Positions 35,988-48,037 of a stretch of DNA of 64,000 bases are shown one piece after another. The stretch is from Nageia nagi (lineage: Eukaryota; Pinophyta). The notes under the pieces are model-generated. The model saw only the letters and a list, made by a program, of their open reading frames with translations. It did no database searches and was not told the origin of the DNA. How positions within the stretch are numbered: position 1 is the first letter of the stretch; each line of letters starts with the position of its first letter. The DNA lies in the NCBI GenBank assembly GCA_050084985.1, contig JBITNC010000001.1, forward strand, positions 73,098,001 to 73,162,000, read 5' to 3'. The position numbers and the translations under genes are program-made.

Positions 35988-36779
35988 CTAATTGATATAA
36001 AGAAATAGTCATAACAAATTACAAAGTCTCTTTCACAAAAGCTTTTAATTCTTATTCCCTCACATTTTGCATAGAAAAAGCAATTGTCACAATCACTGTT
36101 ATTAGGTTATTCTGTTCTCCAGAAACAGAATCAGAAATGACCACTCTTGTTTTGAGCATTAAACAGTATCAAAAAATTATACCACAATCTAAAATAAACT
36201 TGACTAGAAAGAATATGAAGAATTATCCTCTACGAAGTTTCTTGTGATATGTTTGAACTGTCAAGATCTCGCTATCTGAATGTCTAGAATCAAGATCAAT
36301 TTATATGGACACTTCAACTGCCTGAAAATGGCTAAACAGATTACATCATATGTTAAACTATTTCTAGAACCTCACATAAAGATCAGCAATTGCAAACATG
36401 TAAACCTCCATATATCTGTTACCAGAATCTCTGAAACAGCCTTGTCTGGAATTTTCCATGTATCATGGCAGTTTCAGATGCATAGTAGCCAAAAGACACA
36501 GACAGGTACGGTAATTATATAGAAACAAAATAGAGGGGTACAGAGAAATGGCCAAAATAATACACACATTGCAAGACCTTTAACCTGGATCAAGAAAAAA
36601 TTTTACTTCATATTATGTCAACTTTTCACATTTGTAGCCACATAAGATTTAGACCCTTCAACCTGGCTTGTAGTAAATTGAGCCTTTACCAATCCATATA
36701 AAGGCCTGGGGGTGTGTAGTGTGTAAGAGACTGCCTTCAAAATGAAATCACTTTTATCATCATGAAAACAAAAATGCAA

Positions 36780-36855
36780 TCCCCAAGGGGATACCGCACC
36801 TATTGGGCGCATGCCTAGTTGCTGGGAGGTCCCAAGTTCGAATCACCCTGTTTGT
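36780..36855 (+). repeat. possible SINE fragment (B-box like)
   Basis: GGTCCCAAGTTCGAATC at 36827-36843 resembles a tRNA-type B box. A related stretch GGTCCCAAGTTCCACTC occurs at about 40371. Both sit in short segments without an adjacent A box at normal spacing, so a tRNA-derived SINE is only a possibility. Confidence 0.3.
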
Positions 36856-36875
36856 TGTAGTACTTTTCACCTAGG

Positions 36876-37305
36876 TAACATGGTACATTTGGGGGTACCG
36901 TACCCCATACCGTATGTACTGGGTACGTGGGTACATGTACCAGGTATGCATTGATGCGTACCGGTACATTTACCACATCCGGTACATGTACCAAAAGCGT
37001 ACCAGGTGGCGATTTAAAAAAAACACACCATAAACTTATAAAAAAACTTTCCTCCTATTTTAAGTTGCCCTCTCTCACTTCTAACATCAAAACACCTACT
37101 CACACTCAGTATGTTATTTTCCTTCTAAGATGCTATTTTAATTTGTGTAATGTGTATGAGTGTATTTTTTGCAAATTGCAAGTTAATATGATATTTTAGA
37201 AAAAACATATATATATGCCATACCAACATACTGAATTTTCAGCACTCAAACGTACCACATACAGGGTGCTCGTATATGCGTACTGTCATACCGCCACACC
37301 ATGTG
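36876..37305. repeat. GTAC/GTACC-rich block, possible non-autonomous element
   Basis: The left part (36888-37008) packs at least ten GTAC or TACC units (GTACCGTACC, GGTACGTGGGTACATGTACC, GTACCGGTACA). The right part (37215-37300) has ATACC/GTACC units again (CGTACCACAT, GCGTACTGTCATACC). A plain AT-rich core lies between. Dense short motifs in both ends resemble hAT subterminal repeats. I could not define convincing terminal inverted repeats or a target duplication. Confidence 0.45.
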
Positions 37306-37460
37306 ATCTAGCTTGTCACACATGCATGACTGATTTGAATGTAAAACGGTTAGGATTCCATTCAAAAATCCATCCTCCAACTTAATAAAAAAAAAATGCA
37401 ATAATGTGACTCTTCATCTTCCTTTTTGAATCTGGTTTTGGGAATGAGAAAGCTTTAATA

Positions 37461-37630
37461 GCAAGTCTGTGGTATCTTTTGCAAAAGTTGTTGGTACACA
37501 ACTCTGAAATATAAAATATCCAATCATAGATGGAACCATGGTTAGGCAAGTCTGTGGTATCTTTTGCAAAAGTTGTTGGTACACAACTCTGAAATATAAA
37601 ATATCCAATCGTAGATGGAACCATGGTTAG
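37461..37630. repeat. 85-bp tandem duplication
   Basis: Two copies (37461-37545 and 37546-37630) starting GCAAGTCTGTGGTATC differ at a single base (CAATCATAG/CAATCGTAG). The near identity makes this one of the younger changes in the window. Confidence 0.95.
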
Positions 37631-40050
37631 GCTACTACTGTGTACACAATGTTTGGAAATGCAATTTTGAAAAGCAGCTTCTATGCCACATTTGGACCTC
37701 ATATATAGTGACTTCAACCTGGCAACAGTCTCACAACCCCAAGTAAATTTTTGGCATTGTAAATTTACCTGTGAAATCTATACTTTTGACTTTGTGCTTC
37801 TTCACAAAATATTTCCAAGGCTTCATGCTTGAACTTAACTAACTGGTGATCATTTAAATATCAGATTAACCCCGAAGCCTTCAGTGGTTGTGAAGATTAC
37901 TACTCAAAACTCCAGATAAGTTTATTATTATGATTGGAACAAGAAGATCTGAACCAAGCTTTGGGAACATTCTTTTTGCATGCATCCTTCTAAGTTGAGG
38001 CATGTCTACCAGCATCCTTTAAGATACTCATAATGGAATGAAAAGAAAGTTATATTAGACATGCACACATGCATTTGTTCTCATGGGTAAATCAATAATT
38101 TCAAAAGTAGGACTTCCCTCGGTGATTACCAAAAAGCTCCATGTTTAGATTGAATGAAAATCTTGCATCGGTTAAAAAATGGGCCACTAGAAATATTGTT
38201 TTGTTCTCTATTTTTTTATTTTAAATAATGAAGTCAAATAAAACAATAGCTCTCTTCTAAGGATATAATCAAGTTAGAAATAAACTAGGGAATGTTTTGG
38301 CACCTCAACACATCACACAGATACAGTCATCCCTTGAAGCTGCTGCAAAGAAATTCTCAAACTCTAAAATATTAACCGAGTGAAATGCCTCAATAATATG
38401 ATTTTATGCCTATACGATTTTGCCCTCCCTCTCTCTCACTGAACTTTTCTGACAATGCAGTCTTGACATTTATCCTCAAAGTTTGTTCCTCATTATCTCC
38501 TCCTTCCTCTCCTTATATGTTCCCTTCTCTCCACCACCCCAAAATTCAGTTTGTTCCCTTCTCGCTGAACTTTTGCTATGCTTTATGCCATGATGCTAGA
38601 CATAAACCTTTTTGAAGAACTCAAACAAAGTAAAGATAGAAAAACGACAAGCAGGTTTCAGGAATGATACCAAAATATTAACCACATCTTTACACTTTCA
38701 CTGAGCCAGCTCAACAAAGGCCACATAAGATCCTTTGTTCTATTGTGAACTTTTGAAAGACTTTTGACACAAAGTTTAAACGCTTATTATTTCACAATTA
38801 CTATATATTGGCATCCCTGTGCCCTCTATTGTGACTATCATGATTCTATATGACAGTTGTGGGCTGGATTTTCTGAAGAACTCTAAAATATCATCAAGGT
38901 CAAACAAGTGTATGCCCTCTCCCCTACCTTTTTGGGATCTACATTAATGAGCTTGGGGACTTTGTCTACCAAGATACTCATGCAGACAATGGTTGCCTTC
39001 TACATCAAGTTCATTCTCCTTTTCGTTGATGATCTGATCATTTTAACCTTGACAAAACCAAGATTATGACCTTCAATATCTCTATAAAAGCTCCTACAAA
39101 GTTCAAGTTCTTTTACAAGCGTGAGTTGATCGATATCACCACATCCTACACTTCTTTGTTCAATTTACAAACCCTTCCCTTAACGTTAAGCATGTCACAC
39201 AATTCCGAATTTGTAAGTATACAATTCCCTCTCTATCTTTGAACAACAATACTTTCATAATTCATTTCTAAGACATCTCTACCAAGATATTGCATCTTCA
39301 CTACATTATCAAGTTTACTATATTTCATAGTTCAAGTCTTGAGTTGGAAACTCCATCTGAAATGTTTCTATGCCATTTCCAATTTTGAATCCATCATAAA
39401 ACATAAATTTTAATCATTGTAGTTTTAAAACATTAATTTAAAACAAATTTAATCGAAGTTGAAAAACATTAAACATGAACAAGGAAGAATACCAAGTGGA
39501 ATGGAGACCATTGAAGACGTCGAACAAAATGGAGACAACCTAAAAGAACACATTAGACGACCTGGAGGCTAGAATGGCACATTCACAAAGAGGCCCAACC
39601 TTTCAATCCAATCCAAACGTCAACCTTAGAGAGGTCCAACTCACATCCATCGAATTAGATGCTCAGCTCAAAAAGGCCCAACTAACACCTACTGAATCAA
39701 GCACCCAACTCAAATCAAAACCCGCCAACCTAAATCAAAACCATTGAATCCAAATGCCCAGCTCACGCTTGCAGGCTATGATAAAAATAAAAGAAATGAT
39801 TAAAAAGTTACGCTGGCAAGAACAAAAGAACGAAGGCATATGAACAATCAATTTATACCTCTAATTCCTAAAAGAAGATTTCTCCTAGACTAGAGAACAT
39901 GAGACTCACTTGAGAATAGCAGACCCAAATCCCAAAGCACAACAGAGAAATGATGGAATTGGTCTAGACTTCAAGTGAAGGCTGAATTGTGAAGAATGTA
40001 TGAGCTTGCATCTCCTAAATAAATTAAAAAACTAGGTGGGAAACTACAAT

Positions 40051-40127
40051 GAAAGGGGCGCCAAGACGAGGAAACACACAAGGGAAAATTTCCCAAGTGT
40101 GTTTCCCCCACTTGGTGCCCCTTTCCC
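40051..40127. repeat. long imperfect hairpin
   Basis: The left arm GAAAGGGGCGCCAAG...GAAACACACAAGGGAAA pairs with the right arm ending GTGTGTTTCCCCCACTTGG, then TGCCCCTTTCC. The arms are ~36 bases with few mismatches, meeting at AAATTT. It is GC-richer than its surroundings. It may be a small fold-back element. Confidence 0.75.
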
Positions 40128-42429
40128 GCATGTACGACCCTATGTATGACCATTTTTCTTTTCTCTCACAAATTTTTTATTAAATTCGACGAATATATTC
40201 GCCATAGGAAAACATTTGGCAATTTCCGCACTCCAAGGAAGAAATGCACCAAATCCGTTGACTTAGGTTAGAATCCCCACAACTCTTTCACTAAACCAGC
40301 ATAAATTTGAATATCACCTATTGTTAGGGAAGTTGGGAGAAGTGAGGTATAAAGACACCCACGTTGAAGGTCCCAAGTTCCACTCCCGCCCCCTACATTA
40401 ATGATATTTAAAAACACTTTATAGATCCTACGATCCAATAGGGTTAAAAGACATTAAATGTTGACTTTATCTTTACCTTTATATCTCCCATCCTCACTTA
40501 CAATCCAAGTATGTACATGTGACACCAAATTACTAACCTCTTCCACATATCAGCTTTGAATAATTGAAGGATTGGGAGGATCTATACTTCTTCTACTTCA
40601 TATTCCACTATTGCTATTGGCCTTTAAATGATAAAATATAGCATGATCTGTCATACACACATGATTAAATTGAACATTTGAAAAATACAACTTTACAACT
40701 ATAATTTGTTTCCTAGGTCTTTGAATTGTGAATGAATTCAATCGTATTCCTGATTGATATTGCAATAGGGCTCAAGCATATGAATAGCTTTCATATTTCA
40801 CATGTTCAGTAAATGTTTGAGCCAAAAGAGCCTCCTGTGGAAATGACTGCCAAATTAAACCTCCTGCTCCAACATTTCCTTTTTTATTCTATACAAGATA
40901 AGGTGTCTCTGATGGGCATCATGATTTTGGGAGAAAAAAATCCATTAATGTGAATAGGTGACCAACGTATTTTTTTATCGTGGCTCATGAGACACTAGCA
41001 CATTTTGCACTGTACACATTTTGATTAATATAAGAAAGAATATGTCTTTTCCTCCACTTAATTTCTTATTTTTATATTTTTGAATGTTGATTAAGTGTTT
41101 TAGAACTTAGAACAAGTTTAAATAATAAGTAATCAGTAATATGCATGAGAAAACTTAAATTTTCAATGAAAAATTGCATATTTTTTCTGCTTTCCAGTTT
41201 TTTTTGCTGATTCCCGATTCCAATCGTAATAACACCTCATCAATCCCGATCCAATTCCGCTTTCATCCCACTTGATGGACAAAGATTATCATCAAAATCC
41301 CTTTTAAGGTTCACTATACATGTTCTAAAAAGGTCTATACAATGACTGATGACCCTCTTTTGTGTACAGCCTAAAAAGTTATGTGACATTCATAAAGAAG
41401 AATTTATTGGATGACTCTAAACAACAAATTTTCTTCTTCTGCATTTATTGGCCCTCATTTTTTAATCTAAAAGCCAAGCAGCTACCAATGAGCTAGACGA
41501 TAACTGATTGACAGATTTGCCTGTAGCAGCTAAGGCTCCCAGTAATCCTCTCATTGTAATATCTAATTTTCCAGATTTAAGAAAATGTGAGTTGTTAGCA
41601 ACTAGAGAAAAACGAACTTTATGTTTGTATGAACTATTAATTGTGTTCAAAGGAGACATGTCCCCAACCCTTGATACCCTTGGAACGGTGTGAGGATGGC
41701 CTGCATCTATCACTTTGCAAAGGGATCTCCTGGGTAACATCCCACTGCAATCCTCCTCTCCGTGTACTCATGGGAACACATTGAATAAGCCTAGATGTCT
41801 CAAAATCCATGAGTAAAAAACATTGAAAAACAGAAACAACCAATAATTGACTGCTAACATTAAATTTTTTTTAAATGCATTCATTTTAGTTCTTTATCAT
41901 GTTATTATTATATTTTGATTCTTGTGCATGAGACACCACCAGATTCAGTTTCAATTCAAATGTCATTGGCATATTTTATCCAATCTCAAGAAAGCCTTTG
42001 ACAGGTTTAATGCACATTTCAGTCTCTTCCATGGTTGAAGTGTTGTCTCAAGCAGCTGAAAGGTAGGTTTTTAATACTGAGATGTATTCATTGAATCATC
42101 AGTACATAACAAATATGATGTAATATTCTAAAATTTAGAGTTATAAAATGAATTTTGAATTGTTATGTTTCAATTTGTCTAACAATAAATCTACAAATCA
42201 TTGACCACTTCCAATAAATGTATCATTCTATGGTTTTTTTTTTTTATTTGTAGTGTAAATGAGGGTTTTGAAAGGACCCTTAACCTTGTACAATTCTCAA
42301 AGATTTTTCATTACACTCTTTTAAAAACACATCTAAACTAAAAGGAAAAACAGGGTATCACCATCACCCCTATTCCAAAAAACATGTGAAAAAAACAAAC
42401 TTAAGCCTAAAGGAAACTAAAAACAGTAA

Positions 42430-43940
42430 AAGAGACATTGTGCATTCTCAGAGATCATCTAGGAGAGGATTTTTCCTTTCCCCTTAGAAAATCCAGAAGA
42501 TGGACTCAGAGAACAGTCTTCTCCTTCCTTTTTGCGGACAATCCTTGAGCTCTTCCAACAGCTGTTCTGCATAAGAGAGAGGGGCTCGCATTGATCTAAA
42601 CCAAATACGAAGCAGGTACTTCCACTCATCCAAACCCATAAGCCTGCTTCTCGAAGGGGGCCCTGGTTCAATCTTCGAGGTCTTCAAGGCAAAGTTTCCT
42701 CGTAGCATCAATTTTGTTTCGGGTGCAAGGTAGGCTTCAAGTCAGAGCCCTCCTCCACATACTTTTTGCTCTCCTAGGAGACGAGTTACTTAGTTCTTCA
42801 TGAAGACCGAGTGGAGAAACTCTGACTCCCAAAGGTTGCTCCCCTCTTCTCTCTAGTCTCCATCAATGTCTCCTCCGAGGGTATGGTGTAGGTCTCGTCC
42901 TCATCCTCCATTGGGTCTTCTTCTTTCTACTGCTCCTCTCTCTCCTCCTTAGTATCAGCATAGTCTAGCCCAAGAGACAAGGCAAGCTTCCTAGTTGAAG
43001 TCACATAGTTAAACAAGGCACACAAAAGGCCTTGGTGGTGTGGCCCCGCCAACTTCCCTTCCTAGAGTGGAATAGGTAATACGGAACATCGATCTGCTTT
43101 TTACACCTGAAGATGTTCAGGAAGGCAAAGTAAAAGCTCCTTACAATTGGTAAATGGTTATCCAACATCACGTATTGCATAATCACAGTAACCAAATTCT
43201 TCCATTTCATTGGGAGAGACTCTCAATTGATACCCCCTTGCAGCTTCTGTAGGTTTTACTTTTCTCCCTTTAATAGTTGGAGCTCAATCGCTCAGGAATG
43301 CTTCTCTCGAAGCAACTTGTCACCCAACAAAGGAAAACTTGTAACTTCAGCAATGAGCTTGTGGTTAATAGTGGTTAATAACAAATGAGATGCCCTTTGT
43401 TGCAAGTTTCCCATCCTCCCATGGAAGGGCCAAATGCAGAGCCAGGCTCTTGTTTGCTCTTTGGAAGAGATTCAAAAATTTCATCCACCCTTCCTTCTTC
43501 AACAATTCCTTTGTCCTCTCATCCACCTACAGGACCATCAACTCAATGCAATAAGAAACGTCTACCATGGTTACAAAGCACAACAATAGAGAAAAGGCAT
43601 GAATGAAAAGACCCTCTGGCCTATCCAATTTGTTGTTTTGCATGCCCAAATCCCTCAATGCCTCATCGATCTTCCAGAAATCAATACGTACTTCTGCTCG
43701 ACACACTTCTCCAACTAGACCACTCATAGATCATTCCTCCTCTCCACATATTCATCGTCACAAGCTACACATATTTTCAACGAAGCAATATCATCCCCCA
43801 TAACCTGTGCCAAAATGAAGTTTTCTAAAGGCATCACTTTGAACGACCACCTCACTCAATGGACCCTCAATAATTTAATCTGCTGCTAGCTAGGATCCAT
43901 GTGCAGCATTTAAGTCTCCCTCCACCACTCCCAAAATGCA
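42430..43940 (-). repeat. unknown dispersed repeat, copy B (longer)
   Basis: Inverted relative to copy A (33890-34560); homology is clear over 43940-43200. Beyond that it continues with GC-richer, coding-like sequence. Minus-strand frames include SGLVGEVCRAEVRIDFWKID, GLFIHAFSLLLCFVTMVDVS and, nearer 42600, YAEQLLEELKDCPQKGRRR, all broken. It looks like an unclassified transposon protein. Confidence 0.55.
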
Positions 43941-45222
43941 TCATTCTATGTTATTTAAGTTATAATTTGTGTGTTTTTATCAAGGTTAAATGGAGTTTTC
44001 TGGGATGGCACAGTTTTGGAGACAGGGGGATACGTTAGACTGATTTTAGGAAACACATACAAGATGACATATATAAATATATGTAAAATAAAATATAAAA
44101 AGTAGACTGTTTTTCTCAAATCTAAAAGTATGTGTATGAAAGTCTATTCTAACAGCAGCAATGATTCAAGAATCAAAATAAAACATCATGATCATTAGAA
44201 TTATAAACCATAACAGCACTGTATAAAAAATTGGAGTCTTGGATAGTAACAAAATTGAGTCTTCAAACTAAAAAATAAGTATAATAGTATACACCATACT
44301 GTATAAAAGTGAAAATTATTAATAATTAGTAAAAAGTAAATACTAATACCAACAACAACTGAAATATGAACTAGCAAACCATAACACTGTTGTTGGCTGC
44401 AATATACCCACACTTCTAACTGGCCACAAGTGCTAAGTGAAAGAATGAATACTTTTTACGGTTGAGTGGCTTTTATATTTTTGTTTGTAAGTGAGTTTTT
44501 GCCTTTTAGGGTTAAAAGGGGTGGAGGGGTCTTAGTGGGCCATGCCACCCCTTTTTTTCACCATTTTAAATGTTTTTTTAACCTTTTTCACTTGGCTGGA
44601 TGCTCTTTCCATTAGGGACAGCTAGGCATCCTCAAGACGGTCGAGGGACATCCCAAGTATCCAAGATAGATTTTTGATTTTTTCAAAACTAGGAAATGGC
44701 AAGGAAACATTTCGGATGGAGTTTCCATGTTTTCGGTACTCCTCCAAGAAAGGTACGGATGTTTTAAGGGGGGGGGGCATGTCCCCATGTAACCCTGGGT
44801 TTTATATTTTCTTAACTTTCAATTCTCTAGATTAGCCATCCCCCTTGATATCCTCTCTTTTCCCATACTTTAGGGTTGTCTTTGAGCATCCCCTTTTTGT
44901 GCACCCTGTTTCTCCATTCCCCCAAAAGGGAACTTGATGAAATTGCATTTAAAGCATCAACTTTTTCTATTTCATGTCTATCTGACCATTTTATTATATA
45001 TTTGATCATGGATAATTTGGGAAGTCTGTTAAAAGATTAAAATATTACCTGTAGGTGTTTCAAATTTACATTTCTCATCAAGGTTCATAAAATTAAAAAA
45101 GAAACAGAGAAATAAACCAAATAAAAAAAGTACATTGAAATCAAAGTACACTGAAATCCTTTGAAAATTCTTAGTTGTTTATTTTTTACTCACAATACTT
45201 GATGGATATGAAAGGAACAAAC

Positions 45223-45447
45223 CTGACAAAGATTTATTTCTAGCTGTCTTTTCCGTGCATGTAATCTACTATTGTTGAGGACCACCTGGACCCCAATATT
45301 CAAATGGTATTTCAACAATGCATTAGCTTTTGCAGCAGTCTGGATAGCAAGTTCTTTAATAGGACAAATGATCAGTACAACAATGGGCAATCTCTTTTGC
45401 TCACGACTGGAAGAACACAACTTTGAAACTGCCTGAATTGCTGGAAG
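45223..45447 (-). CDS. helicase exon 3 seen (motif Ia region)
   Basis: 75 codons in phase 0 encode LPAIQAVSKL, REQKRLPIVVLIICPIKELA, KANALLKYHLNIGVQVVLNN and SRLHARKRQLEINLCQ. Motif Ia, normally PTRELA, is PIKELA, losing the conserved Thr and Arg. The GG doublet is NN. The donor is CAG/GTTTGT. Confidence 0.82.
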
Positions 45448-45596
45448 CTGCATAATAAAACCATGATCAAATATTCTTCTGGCATATCACAGGACTCACT
45501 GTCTGTGTTTTCTGAGTAAACTTTTGCGCAGAAAATTTTGTAAACAAATTACACAAAATTTTATCTTTTGATATAGGTAAACTTTCACATGCATAC

Positions 45597-45652
45597 CAAA
45601 ATGGCTAAAGTCTTGCCTGTTCCAGATTTAGCTATAGCTAGAACATCCTTTC
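45597..45652 (-). CDS. helicase exon 2 seen (Walker A)
   Basis: The exon encodes KDVLAIAKSGTGKTLAIL. AKSGTGKT is motif I, the ATP phosphate-binding loop, intact. The 56-bp exon has acceptor GATGCAG and donor TTTTG/GTATGC, and it completes the split Gly codon from the previous exon. Confidence 0.85.
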
Positions 45653-46130
45653 CTGCATCCAACAACTGAAAATCGTTAGACTGCTATGAGTTTTTAAAAA
45701 AAAAATGGAAATACTATCAAATTCCTCTGAAATGATAGACTAATATCTCTTAAGGATACTTTCAACAGAGAGCTTAGATCTCAAGAGTCTATATGCATGT
45801 TAACCAATTTTGGTAAGTGCTACTTCTTAGGTACAGGAATTTTCTTCTGCATGTAAATAATGCCAGTTATTGATTATGTGCATTTCTCCTTCCATTCCAA
45901 TAGAACTTACATGTTTGCCAGTTCTTTGGAGAACATGAAAAAGACATGTTGTGCAATGAAATATTTAGCTACAGCAGACTTTCCAAACCTACAAATTAAG
46001 TTAAATAATTCATATGAATTGCAAGTAAAGTGAGAACAACACATTTTCCTCATGCAATCCAATGACAAATAAGATATATTTCACTGGTAACAAGAATAGA
46101 CATATATATACAATGGACAGTCATTGGCAC

Positions 46131-46237
46131 CTTCAAGAATAACTGGAAGAGTGGCTTCCTGCAAAGCTGTCATTTGCACATATCCCTCTGATGAAAGAGC
46201 CTGAATTGAAGGCAGTGATATATTACACTGATCAAAT
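46131..46237 (-). CDS. helicase exon 1 seen (Q motif)
   Basis: The exon encodes FDQCNISLPSIQALSSEGY, then VQMTALQEATLPVILEG. The Phe upstream and the Gln of the Q motif (LQEATLP) are present; this motif senses the adenine of ATP. The acceptor is TTCTTGCAG and the donor AAG/GTGCCA. It starts in phase 2, so a further upstream coding exon existed. Confidence 0.8.
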
Positions 46238-46784
46238 CTGCAAGAACAAAACACAAATTCCATATGAAGTTTTCTCAATAAAAATATCCAAAGTATTGAA
46301 GATTGTGATAACTAATACATATAATAAAGTCAGAAATTACCAGAATTTCTAATAGATATATACACGATATTATCTTGAACTTACTACTCTGATTTTAAGA
46401 CTATACCCTCTATAGGATGATAGAAAAACAAGCTAATAAATCTTGGAACTTTTAAAGATGATACGGAAGATCCTTAGAAATTTGAAGAGCGAATAGACTT
46501 TTTATAGACCACCAATGAGTACATAAATCACTTAGGCAGAAAATAACTACATCATCAGCAAAGGCTTCACATAGAGAAGGCAGAGCTCAGACAACAAAAA
46601 TAATATGTGAAAACCCTGACAGAATAACCAAAAGGGTTACCATCGGCAAGGCTTTTAGTAGCAAAATCAAAATTGACGAAAAAAAACAGCGCATGAAATT
46701 TATAGGGCATCCCTCGGATGATTGAATTTTTTAATTATTATTTGATTTCATTGTGTGGTATTGATGGAATTGTTGGTGTCCCAA
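46238..46784. other. upstream helicase intron sequence
   Basis: Immediately upstream of the Q-motif exon. No further coding exon is recognised here. Confidence 0.45.
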
Positions 46785-48037
46785 AATAATGATAACTTTG
46801 AGAAATGAATGTCAAGGGATGTATGCAAAGCGAACACACTTGGTTTGTGTAATGATCCAAACAGGATCTCCAACAAATATCAATGATTACAATAAATAAA
46901 ATCCAACTAGGGCATCCAATTGACAACACACAAACCCTAGAGTGCCAACGTTGCGCTTCCACATGCTAAATACAAACAAGAAATGCCAACAATGGGTCTT
47001 CCAAGCACATATACACCATACAATGCCAATGAATGGCCAATTAAAACACTTCACAATAAAACTAACTCAACGCATGCACAAGATGGATAATACAACACAT
47101 AAACATTGAGATCAAATGCCCACAACTTGTATTATTGATGAACAATGAGAAACAATACAAAACCAAGCCCAAAGGGCTGACATCAGCCTCCTAGGACCTG
47201 AAATGGGCCGGACGAACTCTTTGATGATGTTGGACGGTCTATGGGACAGCAACGCCTCCTCACAATCTAACTCTTCCCCACCGAAGGCGCCCTCCTCAGA
47301 TCTGGATAACCACTCACGTGGTAGAGACTCCACCTTGGATGCTACCGGATGGGCAATGGTGCTCCACCAATGTCGTAGATTGCCAAGATCCCTTAGCTTG
47401 ACAACCCTCTTAGGTGCTCCACCTAAGGAATACACTCAGCACTCTACTAAGGTTGTGTCCACCGGACGATGTAGAAGTGTAGAAGTAATAATAATCAAGT
47501 GTGTCTATCAAATGAGCCTCCAAGTCTTCTTATACCCTCAACCAAGTCCTAGATCTCACCTCAAAATCATCTCTAAGCTCTAAGGCCCCAACATTAGCGT
47601 CTAGAGGGCCTGGGATGCCCAACATGGGTGCCTAGGTATTAGACATCCAAATGTGGGATTCCTGGGTGCCATAAATGCTAGTGCAGGGTCTAGGGGTGAC
47701 ATGCATGCCTACGTGGGTCTTGGTATCATGCGTGGAAGCCTAGGAGTCTAGGATGGCGAACGTGGGGTCTAGGGGGCTACCCAAGGCTGGCGCAAGCATG
47801 CAATCCTTTATCCTGGCTAATTAATGTATACAAGCTCTTGGGATTCCCACAATCAAGTCCGGAATCTCCAAGTACATTAATATATCGTATTCTACACTTG
47901 GGAGGAATACGTTCCACTAGGAGCTCATAGTGGGGTCCATGGACCAATTAATTCCTATCCCAAGTTATACAAAATCAACTACAAGACAACTTTTAAACAA
48001 ACTCTAAAATGTATGTTATAGTTTGGTGACAATATCT
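46785..48037 (-). repeat. LTR-like repeat, copy 1
   Basis: On the minus strand it runs from TGTCACCAAAC (48037) to TTTTGGGACA (46785). A TATA-like TATAAGAAG lies at 47534-47526. An 8-bp perfect hairpin, CTTAGGTG GAG CACCTAAG, lies about 110 bases downstream (47409-47427). The layout (U3-like, TATA, hairpin leader) resembles copies 2 and 3. No matching target duplication was found, so the ends are tentative. Confidence 0.38.

Larger units (their letters stand above)
35988..45222. other. 9.2 kb helicase intron
   Basis: The intron runs between helicase exons 3 and 4. Apart from the repeats listed separately (SINE-like box, GTAC block, 85-bp duplication, hairpin, dispersed repeat copy B), it contains no recognised gene. 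An open 92-codon minus-strand frame at 41740-41462 (RRSLCKVIDAGHPHT) is unassigned and may be chance. A GC-richer patch lies at 44510-44800, with a G run at 44770. Confidence 0.6.
35584..46237 (-). pseudogene. DEAD-box RNA helicase (plant RH25/26/31-like), N-terminal core only
   Basis: Five minus-strand exons with consensus GT/AG ends and matching phases join into one frame: Q motif, Walker A, motif Ia, Ib, DEAD, SAT. Such proteins unwind RNA using ATP. The sequence is closest in my memory to Arabidopsis RH25/RH26/RH31 (FDQC-IS, YVQMTALQEATLPVIL). Intron 3 is 9,235 bp. The frame stops 33 codons into exon 5, so the second RecA-like domain is missing. N-terminal exons upstream of 46237 were not found. 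Key motifs deviate: PTRELA is PIKELA, GG is NN, and TPGR is TPGS. The stop plus these changes argue for a pseudogene, although no frameshift occurs inside the exons. Confidence 0.72.

Noticed and set aside
41462-41843. Minus-strand frame with RRSLCKVIDAGHPHT
   Set aside because: Open and unlike its surroundings, but no family recognised and overlapping frames on both strands; not enough to call a gene.
47112-47583. 107- and 126-codon open frames on opposite strands
   Set aside because: They lie in the leader part of LTR-like copy 1; composition is GC-richer but no domain is visible and both strands are equally open.
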